Positions 38,401-51,750 of a stretch of DNA of 64,000 nucleotides are shown here, piece after piece (within the stretch, counting starts at the first letter, position 1; each line of letters starts with the position of its first letter). Source of the stretch: Varroa destructor. Taxonomy: Eukaryota; Arthropoda; Arachnida; Mesostigmata; Varroidae. Below the pieces are notes generated by a model, which was not told the DNA's origin, made no database searches, and saw only the letters and a list, made by a program, of their open reading frames with translations. The stretch spans positions 10,500,248-10,564,247 of the forward strand of contig NW_019211454.1 in NCBI RefSeq assembly GCF_002443255.2, given 5' to 3'. The position numbers and the translations under genes are program-made.

Positions 38401-41400
38401 TAGGGCACAAATCAACTATGTGTTTAAGTTTGAGACACACTGAGCCCCCTCCAAAGAAATGAGATCCTCAAGGGAGCGTTTTAAAGGCATGAGAAAAATG
38501 ACGGGTTGCATATGTGTCAAACTTTGTTAATTCGATCAACACATTTCTCATGATTGGTTGATTTCTTTTCGTTAGATATGTTTTCTTTTGTGCTGCACAA
38601 TCGTAAGAAAAATTTATGATAAAGATAATCCGTACTCAGCCTGTGCTGGCACAAGATTGAAGAGAATTGTGTCCAGTTTAAACTTCATCACCTAAAACGC
38701 ATGTAGTAAAATTATGATAAATTAATCTGTTATAAAGCTGTTGACCCGGAATAAAAATAGCCGGTTAAATATTATATCGGCATATATTATTTACGTGTTT
38801 ATTTAAGTCATAAGCTTGTTTTTTTTTAATACCTGCCATCAACAGTGATGAGGATGATGAGGATAATAGGTAATCGAAAACTCAAAACAGTGTTTCCGAT
38901 TATGGCATAGTTGTCGAAGTTTATGCAGCGACAATTGAAACGCAAACATTCTGTCATCTATGTAACAGCATTTTGTTGTCTCCGTCAATCCTTCAACTTG
39001 AAAATTTTGCGTGCTTTGAAATCAACGTTTCCCTTTGATAGCATTAACGATCTCACAATTCACCTCCATGCGAAATCATTGTTAAAATCTGCAGCTACGT
39101 TCTAGCCTGCCCAACCCCTTCATCACTATCAGCATCGTCTTCGGTTCATCTTCGAAGAAAAACCATTCCACTAAGTTTGCCCTTTGCCCCAAGTGTTTTC
39201 TGTATGTTTTATATTTTTAGTTTTTAGCGTCGGTGTAACGGCCAGACCCTTTCGCCTTAGATCGCTAGCCACCAATTCGCTAGCCAACCAGCCGCGATCC
39301 GTCCTCATCACCAGTGCAACTGTCAACCTGAACAGCTATGAGCTAGTACAATTCCTTCACAAGCACTTATCAGATTTTTGGTCTCTAGGGCCATATAGCG
39401 TCAACGTATGGTTAAATCAGTGCTGCTATCCCAGTACGTGTCTGCCGTTGCCGATGCTGCTGGATCGGCTCTTCGTCGTAGTCATTATCGTGATCGTAAT
39501 TGTCTGCTGCCATTTGTGTTTCTCTATCTGCCATGGCTATGTCATAGCTGCTAACGCAAATGAGCTTCCTTTGGCCAAAGAGTCAGTCTAAGGGGGGCAC
39601 AGCCGTTGATGAGGGTGTTGATGATTTCTCGTTTTTCAGCGATTCTGCTTTTTGCTAAAAGGTGACCATTTTTTTCTTTAGTGCCCTATACAACCGGAAT
39701 AATCAAAACGTGCTACGCTATAGAATGGCACAAAAAGATAGCGTTCTCTGCTGACGCAACGATCCAAGCCAGGAGTGAGCTAGAATAGGATAAGGAAAAA
39801 CATGAATCCAATACTTCACATATACTGTAAGTGTTGAAGTAAGTCAAACTAAGCCTATAGTATATATCCTTATTTTATAACAAGGCAGTAGTGAAAAGCG
39901 CTACCACTTCGTGACCGTTGTGCAATAAGCACCCGTAGGTTTCTATATTAGCGGCCTATAGCAACTTTAATTCTACACTCTAATCTATATACCATAAATA
40001 TATTAGAAATATTTATAGCTTCCTACGAATAATCTGCAGCTCGACGAAAATCTTCATCTGCCAGCATAGTCTTTGAGTAGCCTATCTCATTAGGCTTAGT
40101 GTAGCTCACAGTATTGAAGCACTGATCCATCTATAGAACCATATCTCGTAAGAAACTCAGTTGCATCTGACATTATTGAACGAACAACGCCCGCTAAATA
40201 GTTTTCATTATGGTGATGTTGATGATTGTTGGTATGAGGATGTATGAATGTATATTTATTAGGTCTTTGGACGGGTTGCGGCACAGATAGCTCGAGGCAC
40301 ACACAAAAAAGGGAACAAAAACAGTCCTTCGCCACACGGAGGGATAGTTAGACACATGTTAGTCGACCTTGCTTTCGGTGCCAGTTGATGGCGAGCGAGT
40401 CCATCCGCATCCCTTTGTGACGTCTGTACAATTACGGCAAGCCGTCTCGAACCGCAAAGGCAGCGTCAGCAATATCAGTTTAGCGCCATTCTCAAGCCGA
40501 CGTCATTGCTCTGTTTCGCTTCGCTTGCCAAAGAAGCTTACGGCTAAGCGGTCATCCACCTGTCGGTCATGTCGATTTGCAACTGTGTCCACGCGGACAG
40601 AGCAGACAATAATTGAATCGAGTTAAATAAGGTTCGTTAGGAATCTCAGTTGACCTAGAATGATCTGGCAGTGTTTTCTTTTGTATTAAATATAGATACA
40701 AATAAAAGGACAACGATTAACACAAGCGGCAACAACGGCAATGCCTGCACAGAAACCTCTCACAAAGCGATTTAAACTACTGTAACCGCCGATGAAGGCC
40801 GAACGCAGGATCAACTTCTTAAGCAATGCTGACCTTTTCAGAAAATTATAACCCGCGGTAGTAGACCGATAGCGTCAACGTTTTGAGCAATGAAAACAAC
40901 TGAAACAAAGTTAAACTAGAAATATCAAATTCGAACAATGATATTGAATACTCCTGGTACAAAACCGCGATCATACACTTCCTTGAAAAAAAAAGACAGG
41001 CCAGCTGTCGGTCGTTGCCACTGTAAGATAACTGTGTGCATCAGAGCATTATTATTATTATTATTATGACGTATTATAGAAGATTTCAATGAACATCATT
41101 CAGAAATCATTTAAACATGCTGATGCCGTAGAGCTGTTGCTATAGAAGCACACCGTTTCCATTCATTGATTGTTGTGTCCTCGCCATTATCTACTCTTGG
41201 TTGGACAGTCGAAGCTTTCGTGGGAAGTGATACGTAATATTTAAACAAAACGATGGTCACGTATTAACAAAAAAAATAAAATAAAAAAAGCAATGGAATC
41301 AATTTTTTTTCTTTCTTTCTTTCTTTCTTATAATTTCTGAATGCAGCAATCTTAGTTTTTTCCTTTGATACTTTACCACAAAAATGTAATTATCTCGTCG

Positions 41401-42925
41401 AGTACACGTTTAAAGAATGCATTTACCTTTTTCACAAAAATGCATTATATAATGTTTAGCTCACTTACAATGCCATAACAAAATTCGGCTTCCTGCCGTG
41501 TCGCTTATTATTCTCCAATTTACATAATATAAACGAGTCTCTACAGAGATGTTGCGGGTTAAACAAAGGGGCCCCCTCCTTTATGGTTTCCCTCTTGCCC
41601 TTGGCCCAGTGTTTCCAAATATGGCATTGTGTATTTAAGTGAATAAACAGATAATAGGTAAAAAAAAAAAAAAAAGAGAGAGAACTGCAACAAATGCTTA
41701 AAAGAATCTTCATGAAATTTATTCGGATGGGGGGCAAAACAAAAGCTATAAATAGACGAACAAGGGCCAGCATAATACACGGGGATACCATAAAAAAGCA
41801 AATATATCTGACCTAATATAAAATATCGTCTGCTTTACATTCTCCAAAACGGACCGGTTGTGCCTAACTATGAGTAAATCGTTTGCCTGAGATTTTCTCT
41901 ACTGTGGAAAGCCATACTACCTACTAATAGCGCAAAGTTCTCCTTCAAAGAGGACTGCTTACCTCACTCACAGATAAATCACCTCATTTTCGCGTGTTTC
42001 TTTTTAGCTGCCGTATTGTTTACTTCCCTTCTACCTGCCACTTCATTGATGGTATACTGGAACGGCAGTGCTCTAGCATTTCAAATACTAACACCTCAAC
42101 GCCACTCGAGGCCTAGGTATTAGACCTTTCGATGTTGTCGCATAGCCTCTTGTTCAAAATGAATGAGTCATGACGAAACAGCGTTCGCTAAAATTAGAAC
42201 TATCTGCCAGTACTTTATTATTTTCATAGGAATAGCCAAATGATATCTCAAAGGGAAAGCAGCTCTCTCCACAGGGTCGGTAGCCAATCGTTTATAAATG
42301 TGGAGATTGTTCAAAAAAAGGTATTCCTCTTTTATGTATCACGAGGTCACGTGACTGGTATATCTCTTGCAACTATTAAGGTACCTTTGCGAAGTAACTC
42401 TTAAACTATTCATGGAAACATCTGTGGTGAAATCACCAATAGGTGAAGGCGCACACATGATAGAGACGGAGATATAAAGATACCAGGATCGATACTGGCC
42501 TACTCGGTACATTAAAATCCTCTGTGGATCCGAAAAATAGTTATAAAAATCTTCGTAACCCTAAGATTGCCACTCCGTTCAGTCCAACGGTCTCTTTAAG
42601 TTATTCAAAAGCGAGTGAAGCGACTACCACCCCTACCTAGACTAAGTGCACAATAGCCCCTGTACAATTTTGTATTCACATAACAGATATCATATATAGG
42701 TGCATAAGGGAAATTTAGAGTGGCCGTTTTAAAAGGCTCTTTAAATAACGTTAGACCAATGCCATCAGACAATACGCGATGAGCAGGCTACTTTTAACTC
42801 GAACTCATTTTCCAAAAACGCCAATAAATTCTTAAACACACAGCATTTACAAAACGAGTATCACTTTTACCGTCTGGTACTGATCAAATTCGAATCAATA
42901 AAGATAGGGTCACTACCCGTATCTC

Positions 42926-42979
42926 TAATTAAGTAATTACTTAATTAAGTAGTCGTAATAGCAGTATTACCGCTATTAC
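42926..42979. repeat. Adjacent perfect palindrome and hairpin, ATTA-rich
   Basis: Positions 42926-42947 form a 22-base perfect palindrome with half-site TAATTAAGTAA. Eight bases later comes a second inverted repeat in which TAATAGC pairs with GCTATTA around a short loop. The block holds several ATTA/TAAT cores, the usual target of homeodomain proteins. Confidence 0.8.
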
Positions 42980-45900
42980 TGAATAGGGCAAAAACCAGAA
43001 AGTGGCTGAAAAATAGGTAGCAGGACCGTTTTATCATCCGATATCATAAGGCGAGACAATGACCCAACATCATTTGGTAATTTCTGCCGAAAATGTTTTG
43101 CATGTGCACCGATTCCAGCTGTTCGATGACTAGTTCTGCTGGCTTTTCGCTCTTATTGTGTCACCATTGCCGACTATTATGCATAGATTGAACATATAAA
43201 AACAATTCAATAGTCAGACTGTGGCTCTAAAGATCCTTTCAATATCCGCACTTTTCTTCTTCTTCGTAGCTTTCAGTCTTCTCGTAGTTGTTGTTGTTGT
43301 TTGAGCAGCGGCGAGCCTTAAGCGGAGTAAGCAGCAATGGTATTTTTTTGTAGCAGGGGTTATAGTAGAAAACTGTAGCCATATTTTTAATGTTCTATAA
43401 CCCGTTGCTGTAAAACGGCGTTGGTGGGACGAGTGGTGGGAACATCCGCCACGCATCGATAACGAAGACAACAAAGGCCAACTGTACAGTCGCTGATCAG
43501 CGTAGGTAAGGTCGGTGGCCCGAATCGGGCAGCAGCAGTTTCCCATTGGCCACCTTTGCGGGCGGACGATCTTTTGCGTGTAGATCTAAGTGCTATCGCA
43601 TGAAAGCGCTTCTACTAGTGAACGTATGGTGATGGTGGCGGAGGTTTAGCGACGGGGCAAGCCAGACAGAGGGACGAGATTCCCTTGAAGCCCTTGAAGC
43701 TGAAATTGCTATCGTTCGATATAGCCAGTGGTACTGCAAACAAACAATGCGCAAGGTCTCTGTATGGCGAATGAAAAATGACAACTTTTAAGTTCCAAGT
43801 GCGGAGAGAAAATCATTGATCATCGTAAAGAGACAAAGGGTTACGTACTATAGGACGGCGTTTTGGCTTATTGTTGTAAACTACCTTCGCGGTAATTGAG
43901 ATGTTTGGAAAATAATTTTATTTTTCAAAGTCGCATGGTCGCTCACCCTCCTAAACACAACAACTGTCGCAATAAATTAACTAATTCAATTGTTCGCCCC
44001 TTTCATTCGCTGGTGATTATTACTATACGGTTTTGGCTTGTTCATACTCCTTGCGGATGTCCATTGATGCTCATATTGTGTGTGTACACGTTTCTTTCAA
44101 CATTTGGTTCGGCCTACTTAACTAAGCTGGACGTGCTTATCACTGTCTGCGTTTATAGTAACATCAGTTCTTGCTTATAGATCGCATTTGGCGCCCTTGT
44201 ATCCAGTGGACTACATCAATCTGCGATTAACCTTTACAACCCAGCGAGTTCTGTGCCAACCTAGGAGATCCACTGTGCGACCTCCGATATCTCTATGATG
44301 GCAGAACGTTTCAACGGTGGTCCAGTTATCAGTCAGTCAGTCAGTCCTGGTAACCGAGAGCATTCCATTGAAGTTACCATAACCTTTCACTTACACCCGC
44401 TCAGATCGCAAAGGGTGCGATTTGCGGAATACTTAGCACATCTATATATAGGTGTTCGACAGGTTATCGCTAACGCCAAGTCTGTCTGTCCGTATAGAAA
44501 ATAAACATGAGAACAGTAACTCTGCTGTATGAATACTGACGGATTGTTCCTTCATTCAAAATGAATGGATCAACATTAAACGTGTTCAATTTGTTCATTA
44601 AAGTTGACTTTGAATATATATATATATGTTTTTACGATATGTTGGCCGAACTTGCTTCAGTTTAATTAGCCAGACTAATATGACTTCAGTCATGATCACG
44701 TTACTCGTCACGAAACAACAGTGGACCATTTTTCGTTATTGTCAAAAATAAAATAACCAGTCTTATCAATGTAGCCGAATCGACATCGCTGATTTATAAA
44801 TCTTATAGCTGAATGCAAGAAACCAACTGATCTGACATAGAAAATAACGTTGACGATTGTCGGATGACTAGCCGAAGCCCATCCTGTAAGAAAACCAATC
44901 TCATAATCTAGCATCAAACCATGCCGGCAACCCAACAAACAGTTCATCAAAGTGTTCTGGCGAAACCCAGTTGATAAAAATAATTTATCGTGGAAGTTGT
45001 CATTTTTTAGATGCCCCTATTTTGGTCATAGGCAGGTCGGCCACAATCGGCTTGCTATGACGTAGCTGCAGCGGTTTGCAGTAGTTAATGTAAACTCGCG
45101 ATCGTGGTTACTCACTGATTACAGTGACATGTACCTTTGAATACACGGTTCAACAGATTTACCTGTGTGTTACTGTATTACAGGAGAAGCCCGTCGTCTT
45201 ATGCCATCCAGACGCGGGGCTACCCTACGATGGCCATGGATATTTCGGGTTAGTTATTACAAGTGGGTAGGCGCCCTGTACGACAAATACAAGTGACAAA
45301 TAAGTAGGCATTATTTGGTGGTGCAAGTGTCTGCTTATACCGGGAATCCCGATTCGAAATAATCACCAACAATAGCTCAGATGTTGAAATACGTTAGCAA
45401 AATGAATAACGTTTAATCCTCGAGCTGAATATCTTTAATGTATATTCAATTAATGATTGTAGGTCGGGTAGAAGCATTTTTAAAGATTTGGTGCTATTTA
45501 CCAGCTGGTCGCCAGCAAGTCAACGTTCGGCAAAGAAGAGGAAAATCAGATTCATTACAGTAACTTCATTAAAACCACCAAGACACCATTTAAAGCCGAA
45601 CAAACATAAAAACAATAATACCATACACACATTGCCATATGGGGCTAAGTAAGGAAAGAAGGCCAATTGATCAGTGCAAAGGTAGTGGTCGTTTACAAGA
45701 AACATGCCTTCAGACGACGATAATAGTGTCGCGTGTCGTGTGTATCAAGTCGTATATGCTCACTTTTTTCTCGCTCTACGTACGTTCGTTCGTCAAAAAA
45801 AGTCTTCGCATCCTCCGCTCTTCGTAGCGCAGCAGAACAGCAACACAACCTCTGCAGACAAAAAATCAACCGAAAATATTCGGATATATATATATACATT

Positions 45901-46878
45901 TGTAGAAGTAGAGACAGCTCAATGGGGATAATAGAATGGTAGAAGTCGTAGTGTGTTTTTTCCGTTTCGGTCTGCCGAACCGTTGTTATTGTTGTCAACC
46001 CAATCCACGGCCGGTGAATGGCGTTGCTGTTGATAGCCAAGCTACAATATCGAGTGGTCACGTAGCCAAAATCGGCACGTATCCGACCCAGCGGCGACCG
46101 CTACGACACCAGCAAAGCAAAGAGATTGTGCTTTAGTTTAATAGTAGCAATAATAATAACGTGCGCGTGTTTAAAGGCGGGGCTCGCCCTCCGGGTGCGA
46201 TCCACTCTGAGCGTGACTTTCGCTACTATACTATTACCTTTTTATACATTTTGACACTAATAAATAGTATATTTCTGACACCTTCGATTTTAGACGTTGG
46301 CCTTGAATGTCGTATTGACCGGAGCATTGGTTTAGGTGAAATTGTTATTGGCCATTTTCGCTCGAAAATATTGACTTTGTGCTTCAAGACGCATTATCGC
46401 AGCGTTAGCCAGCTCGTCGAAAGCGATTAGTACTAGTTGGTATCAAGAACAAACTCCTAACGTTAACCTTAGCTGGCATTTAAAGTTCAACACAGACTCA
46501 CTTTAGCTAATAGGTATATGCTTTACTTAGCGAGCGTTTTTTTTTTACTCCTAGCAAAAACGCATCACATTACGCCGATACTAATTTTTTTGAATTATCG
46601 CATTTTATTACGGGAAAAATGTGCCAAATAATTTTGATGAAAATGTCCCCATAAACGCCTATAAAAACTCATTTACAAAGGCGCCAAGAAGGCCAAAATC
46701 AAAAATGGACCTCATTACTGGACAGACGGACGTTACCAGCTTGAATACGTGCATTGGATGATATAGATAAACACGCGGAGGTATACAAATACGCATATAC
46801 ACTTTTCGTCTTGTTGAATTATAGTAATAATTGCGGGTTCCTTTTTTCGGCCAAGTATTGGGTTGTGTGGCCACGATG

Positions 46879-46935
46879 GCTGCTGCTGCTGCTGCTGCTG
46901 CTGCTGCCGCCGCCGCCGCTGCCGCTGCCGCTGCC
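46879..46935. repeat. GCN trinucleotide repeat (19 units)
   Basis: Nineteen consecutive GCT/GCC triplets change from pure GCT to a GCC/GCT mix. On the plus strand they encode 19 alanines inside a 66-codon frame (46831-47031); on the minus strand other frames give Gln or Ala runs. The lack of any conserved flanking coding sequence suggests a simple repeat, although mixed synonymous codons can also mark a selected alanine tract. Confidence 0.9.
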
Positions 46936-47026
46936 ATAATGATAATAACAGTTGACAACGTAAAACCAAGTCTATCCATAACAATGGACAATGATGGGCT
47001 AAGCGAGAAGGCGAAACAGTTGCCGG

Positions 47027-47050
47027 ACTGACTGACTGACTGACTGACTG
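47027..47050. repeat. (GACT)n tetranucleotide repeat
   Basis: About six tandem GACT units lie just downstream of the GCN repeat. A shorter run of the same family, (CAGT)n, occurs at 44330-44346. Confidence 0.9.
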
Positions 47051-47867
47051 TTCCACAAGTGATGGTTGGCTAGCTACCCACGGGTCGGTTGTTCCTGCTC
47101 CTTCAGTTGATGGTTTGGCAACTGTTGTCGCCGTTGCTTCTTTTCTACGCTATGCTGCTGTTATCCAAACAATGAATTCGCTTCATTCCCAACCCTCAGC
47201 AACACTTCTCACGGGGATCCACAACTGCCGAACGTCATACCGCTAAGAAGCAGCCACCTCCAATGGATAGTGGGACGAATAAAATACAAGATAAGTTTCC
47301 GATAAAGTCACGAAGTTCCGAAAACTTGCGCGGTGCTTTTATTTTTCTTGCCCGTGACACCCATTACTAGGTGTTCGTATTACACCAAATCTTAGCTACA
47401 GTTTATGACTAAATGAAGAATCACCCTTAACAACTCTACAGTTGAGAAGCTGTCAACAAAATTGGTATAGTTAATCGTACCGATCGAGGTCGATAAAGCC
47501 TGTAATGTCGCATTTAACCACTAAAACTGCTTTTTTCGGGATAAAAAAAAAGTTCACGATGTAGTGCAATGTTTAAATGCATGCAACTTCTCTATAAATC
47601 GACTTTTTTGTAGTCCTTAGAAAAGATCTCAACAGGTTCATCACATATCGTTACCCATTCTGTGGCCACCCACCCCTTCTGCCAGCCCAAGGGGAATAAG
47701 CCTTCTGATAAGCATAAAATTTGTCCCTACAGTTTTCGTTACGAGTTACTTACTGTCAAAATACTATTTTCTCTTAGACACCAGTGCTTCATATACAGTG
47801 GACTTCTTCTTCACTTACTTAGTCACTTACTCAGCACACCAGGTAGACAGCAGGGAAAAAGATCCAT

Positions 47868-47895
47868 GCGAGCCTATCCATTTAGATAGGCTCGC
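47868..47895. repeat. Perfect 11-base-pair hairpin
   Basis: GCGAGCCTATC at 47868-47878 is followed by a six-base loop and its exact reverse complement at 47885-47895. The GC content of the stem stands out from its surroundings. It is too short for an ordinary microRNA precursor. Confidence 0.85.
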
Positions 47896-47913
47896 TTATT
47901 CTATCTTTTCGTC

Positions 47914-48027
47914 TTAGCTATCATCATCATCTTCTTCTTCTTCATCATCATCATCATCATTGGCTTCTTTTTCTCTGCATAGCAAAGTGCAGAGCTTGAC
48001 CAGCCAGTCGTCCTTTTTGCTTGGCAT
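47914..48027 (-). CDS. Candidate 37-codon small ORF with acidic tail
   Basis: A minus-strand frame starts MPSKKDDWLVKLCTLL, continues CREKEAN, then runs through five Asp, four Glu and four Asp to Ser and TAA. An in-frame TAA two codons before the ATG fixes this as the first start. The ATG lies 18 bases inside a plausible acceptor (AACTTAG at about 48044), so it could open the second exon of a transcript. The amphipathic basic start followed by a pure acidic tail is unlike random ORFs here, but the tail comes from an ATC/TTC repeat. No family recognised. Confidence 0.2.
   Translation of the reverse strand: MPSKKDDWLVKLCTLLCREKEANDDDDDEEEEDDDDS
47920..47960. repeat. (ATC)n(TTC)n(ATC)n trinucleotide repeat
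   Basis: Blocks of four ATC, four TTC and five ATC triplets follow one another. On the minus strand they read as the Asp/Glu tail of the small ORF at 47914-48027. Confidence 0.9.
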
Positions 48028-51000
48028 CCGTTATCCGCATCCGGCTACCTAAGTTATATCAAAACTATTGGAAAACGTGGTAAAAAGGTGGCAGTGGTTG
48101 ACAGCCAAGGATTGGCAAGCCTACTGCGGCTATGCTCGTTGCTGTTGCTGTTGCTGCTGGCACTGCAGCGGTACCAGCAGATTCTCTTGCCTGTTAGTTC
48201 AGTGTAGCGGTAACGCCTTGAACGCAGTCTTCATTCCCCCCGACTACCATTCGAGCCTGGACATCCGCTGGTGGCGGAGGGCAGGAAGGGGGTTGGGAGA
48301 AAATAGTCGCATTGCAGGGCTCCCTTGTCATCAGCCCTGTAGCTGACCTCCTGTTCTGCCCTATCTATTGCGTGTCCGTGTTTCTTCCTTCTCTCTTGTA
48401 ACCTTTTTCACCAATTCGAGCTACCCGACGGTATGTTGCCTGCAGCCGAGCGCTGTGCAACTTTCTATAGGTTTAAGTCAATAACGGACCTCTCACGACC
48501 GCACGGAGCTTCGCACAGACATATAAATACGCGATTCATTGAACAAATCTTGTGCCCCTTATTAAAGAACATACAATTTGTGATCAATCTTAACAGCAAC
48601 AGAACTCGTGACATTCAACTAGCTAGCTAGCATTCGCTTAAGAGACGTGTCTTTAGGCATCTGCATCGTATTTAGTCATATCCGTGCGTGTGCCTCTGTG
48701 CGCGACACCCAATTTTACAAAACGAAACGACATTAAAAGCAGCAGCGATGCCGCACAACAACCCCCTACTACGCCTTTAACTTCGTGGTTTTCTAGTTCG
48801 CATCACCACCGAGAGCTAACAACAATTCTTACTAGCCTACAGACAGAGCTATACGTGTATATACTTAGATATTTATCAACGGAGTTAGGATCTGAACGTC
48901 AATTGCAGTTGAACACGACGCTACACGTAAATAATGAAATAATCATAATAACAACAGTCGCGGGAGCTGGTTGAATTTACTAGCATTCAATCGGTTGGCG
49001 CTAGCTGTGACGCCGGTAGATGCTGTTCTGCGGAGCAGCTTCGGCGGCACTTAATCACGATGTTTCAAAAGGGTATCAAAGACTCTTGGTGTTGCTGTAG
49101 ACGGCATCGCGGCACAACTTGCCACTCGTCTGCCTTCCAGCGAACCGGGCCTCATATGCAAAACTGGCGCCGCTGGCCGCTGTTCCCGTTGGATTACGCA
49201 GTCATCATTCAGTCAGCGAAACCGGAACTCACACACTAGCATTTTCACGACTTTCGATCATCACCAGTTACGATAGGCTTAGGCAAAGTCACTGGTACCA
49301 ACTACCGATTACCAATGCTTAGTGATGATGCCGAGGTATGAATGCCGATCACGCATGTCGCTAACGATCCTTCAGTACGGTTCTCTAGTTCGTCTTTTCC
49401 GAAATTGCGTATTTTCTGCCACTCGTATTGGTTATCGTATTCTCTTATGATGGCCACTGTTAAACAAACAGAATACAAATATGTATGTACCTACACATGA
49501 CTCAAGAGTCACAGCGTCGAGCAGTGCCGCACAAACCCCTATTGAAACCTATCGCACTAGAGCCTGACGGCGAGAGCCGGATACGTTTAAAACGTTTTTC
49601 TTTGCAGTGAAAAAGATAGCTACAGCAAATTGCGGTACAATACACGAATAGACGACGAAGCCATCAATGAGATTCCAGCTAGGATATCGTACAAGTTATT
49701 GACCTGGAGATTTTAGCAGCTGTTCTGTCGACAAAATTTATATTGAATAGATTCACTATCTAGACTAGATGTAGTATATAGGCTAAATACATCGTTTCAC
49801 AAACCGTTATTCGGCATCGTCCGTCGCGATAACTATAGTGACACCGAGGACAAACGAAGTATAATTACGGTACTGAGCTGTTCATTTTCTACAAAGACAC
49901 TAAGTTTCAATACTTGAAGCGAATGGCTGACTGATCCGTGACAACACTGGCAGCGCTGTGATAGACAAGTACATCACCTCGGACAGCAAGTGGTACAGCA
50001 TATAATTACACAAGTATTGTACAATCATATGATGATTCTCCTGTTCAAATACAAACGTCTATGTCTTACAGTGTCCTAAACCGGTATCACTTAATTCGAT
50101 ATAACGTTATAGCGATACGACTTGGTTCAAACGACTTTCAAATTTGGAGGTCAGTACACAAGGCTGTAGGTACTCGGACCAATTCGCTTCCCGCTGTTAA
50201 ATTAATAGCCGAAAATCAACCAGAGACCACCAGGCATCAACGTTGCGAGCATTTTTAGTTATGACCAGTTCCAATAGTCTCAAAGTAAAAAATATCATAG
50301 TCGAAGAAACTATGGAAAGAGAAGCCTAATCAACTCTGCACGCTCGTAATCAGAACAAAAGTTTTTACCACAGAACTTAGCTATAAGTTTGTACTCCAAT
50401 GATGGCCATTTTTAGCTGCAATAGCATTTTCAACAACTCGTATTCATCCGCCATTGAGGTCGAAGAACTGCTTAGGCTAAATACGACGCGTACTTTGGAG
50501 CTAAGAATAACGCTAAAGGGAAGCTGGGTCAAGTTTAAGGATGGTATTTTCAACCGAACGAACGCACTCCACTCATCGAGGAGCACTATGAAGAAGGATG
50601 ATACATAAACCTACATCTTTCGATAACGAAGTCTTCACAGTACACGGACAAAATATTCTGGGCTAATTTTGCAGTTTTTTTTAATTTAGAAATGAAACTT
50701 GTGTCGAAGACGCCGTTTCTACCACCCGACATGCAAACCTTTCGAGTCCGAATGTAAAATAATACGTAAATGTTTTTTTATTTGTAAAACCGATGACAAT
50801 ATTCCTATAGAGCATTCGATCGGCATGAAAAACAAGCGGAAAAAATACGCAACAAACACACGTGGGCTTCACTAAATAGGTAAGACATGGAAGAATGTGC
50901 CGACTTCTACTCAAAACTACTTCATCTTGAAGCCGAACTATATTTGCTCTGCATACACGCCTAGTGTCCATAAGAACTCGTCAGGTAACCAGCAGACCCT

Positions 51001-51165
51001 TTTGCCCTGATACAAAGGATCCACACCGTTTCACTTTCTTTTCATGGCGTGTTCCAATTTCTCCTTAAACAAATAAGTATGCCAATAACCAAGTAAAAGT
51101 GCTGATAGTGGACCTACATACAGAACAGTCGTTGGGATACAAAAAAAAATGTTCAGGCGATTAAT

Positions 51166-51251
51166 GTCGAATATAAAAAAAGCAGTGAACTTTTTAATAA
51201 TCATAATAATTCACTTAATCAGAATTAATCAACAAAGCTTTTGTAAAAAAA
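51166..51251. repeat. Direct repeat, copy 1 (AT-rich, about 87 bases)
   Basis: This segment, containing AAGCAGTGAACTTTTTAATA and then ATTCACTT and AATTAATCAACAAAGC, recurs in the same orientation at 52284-52370 with only a few mismatches. Both copies hold several ATTA and GATTA cores. Confidence 0.9.
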
Positions 51252-51726
51252 GGTTACAACCTGATTTTAGATCTCTATCGAATGGACGAAAATGTTCACC
51301 TCATTATTTGTCGTCCTACCCAGAACAGAACCTTGGTAAAATACTTTTTGCCAAAGTACATGGTTAGCTCAGAATAACTCAGAACGTCTTAGAAAATACA
51401 TATTGGAGCCATTACGCTGTAATCGGCAAAAAAACCTCGCTCGATCCATTTTTTCCATAGAAGGTATGTCAACTCAATGTTTATACTCAGAAAGAAGCTT
51501 GTCACTGCCCGACATCTATCACCTACGTGCAATGCACGCAAAGTCTTATTATATTGTTTGCTTCGATATTCGATACAATCGATACATCGTCTTATGGGGC
51601 TCTGGGAGATCGTCCTCGCTGCTTTGCAAGTTATGTTTTTTATATTTCGCGTGCACATCATAGGGTATTTTTAGTTGTCGTTTCCATCCCGTACTTCGAC
51701 TCAAAATGAAGCCAAGCAAGATGAAT

Positions 51727-51750
51727 AGTGATTTCCGATCGGAAATCACT
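51727..51750. repeat. Perfect 24-base palindrome
   Basis: The half-site AGTGATTTCCGA at 51727-51738 is followed directly by its exact reverse complement, with no spacer. It lies between the two copies of the direct repeat. Its TTCC and GGAA ends resemble ETS or STAT half-sites, but the spacing fits neither standard site exactly. Confidence 0.9.

Noticed and set aside
39184..39591. Plus-strand 135-codon ORF with hydrophobic stretches
   Set aside because: It lacks an ATG at its start, has no recognised family, and lies in the long intron. The hydrophobic segments come from T-rich sequence.
43214..43546. Minus-strand ORF starting MGNCCCPIRAT, resembling a myristoylation and palmitoylation signal
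   Set aside because: The remainder is Thr/Lys low-complexity with no domain, there is no clear donor or partner exon, and ORFs of this size are expected by chance here.
46831..47031. ORF with a 19-alanine tract taken as a gene
   Set aside because: Everything outside the repeat is short and unlike known proteins, so the repeat is listed as a repeat only.
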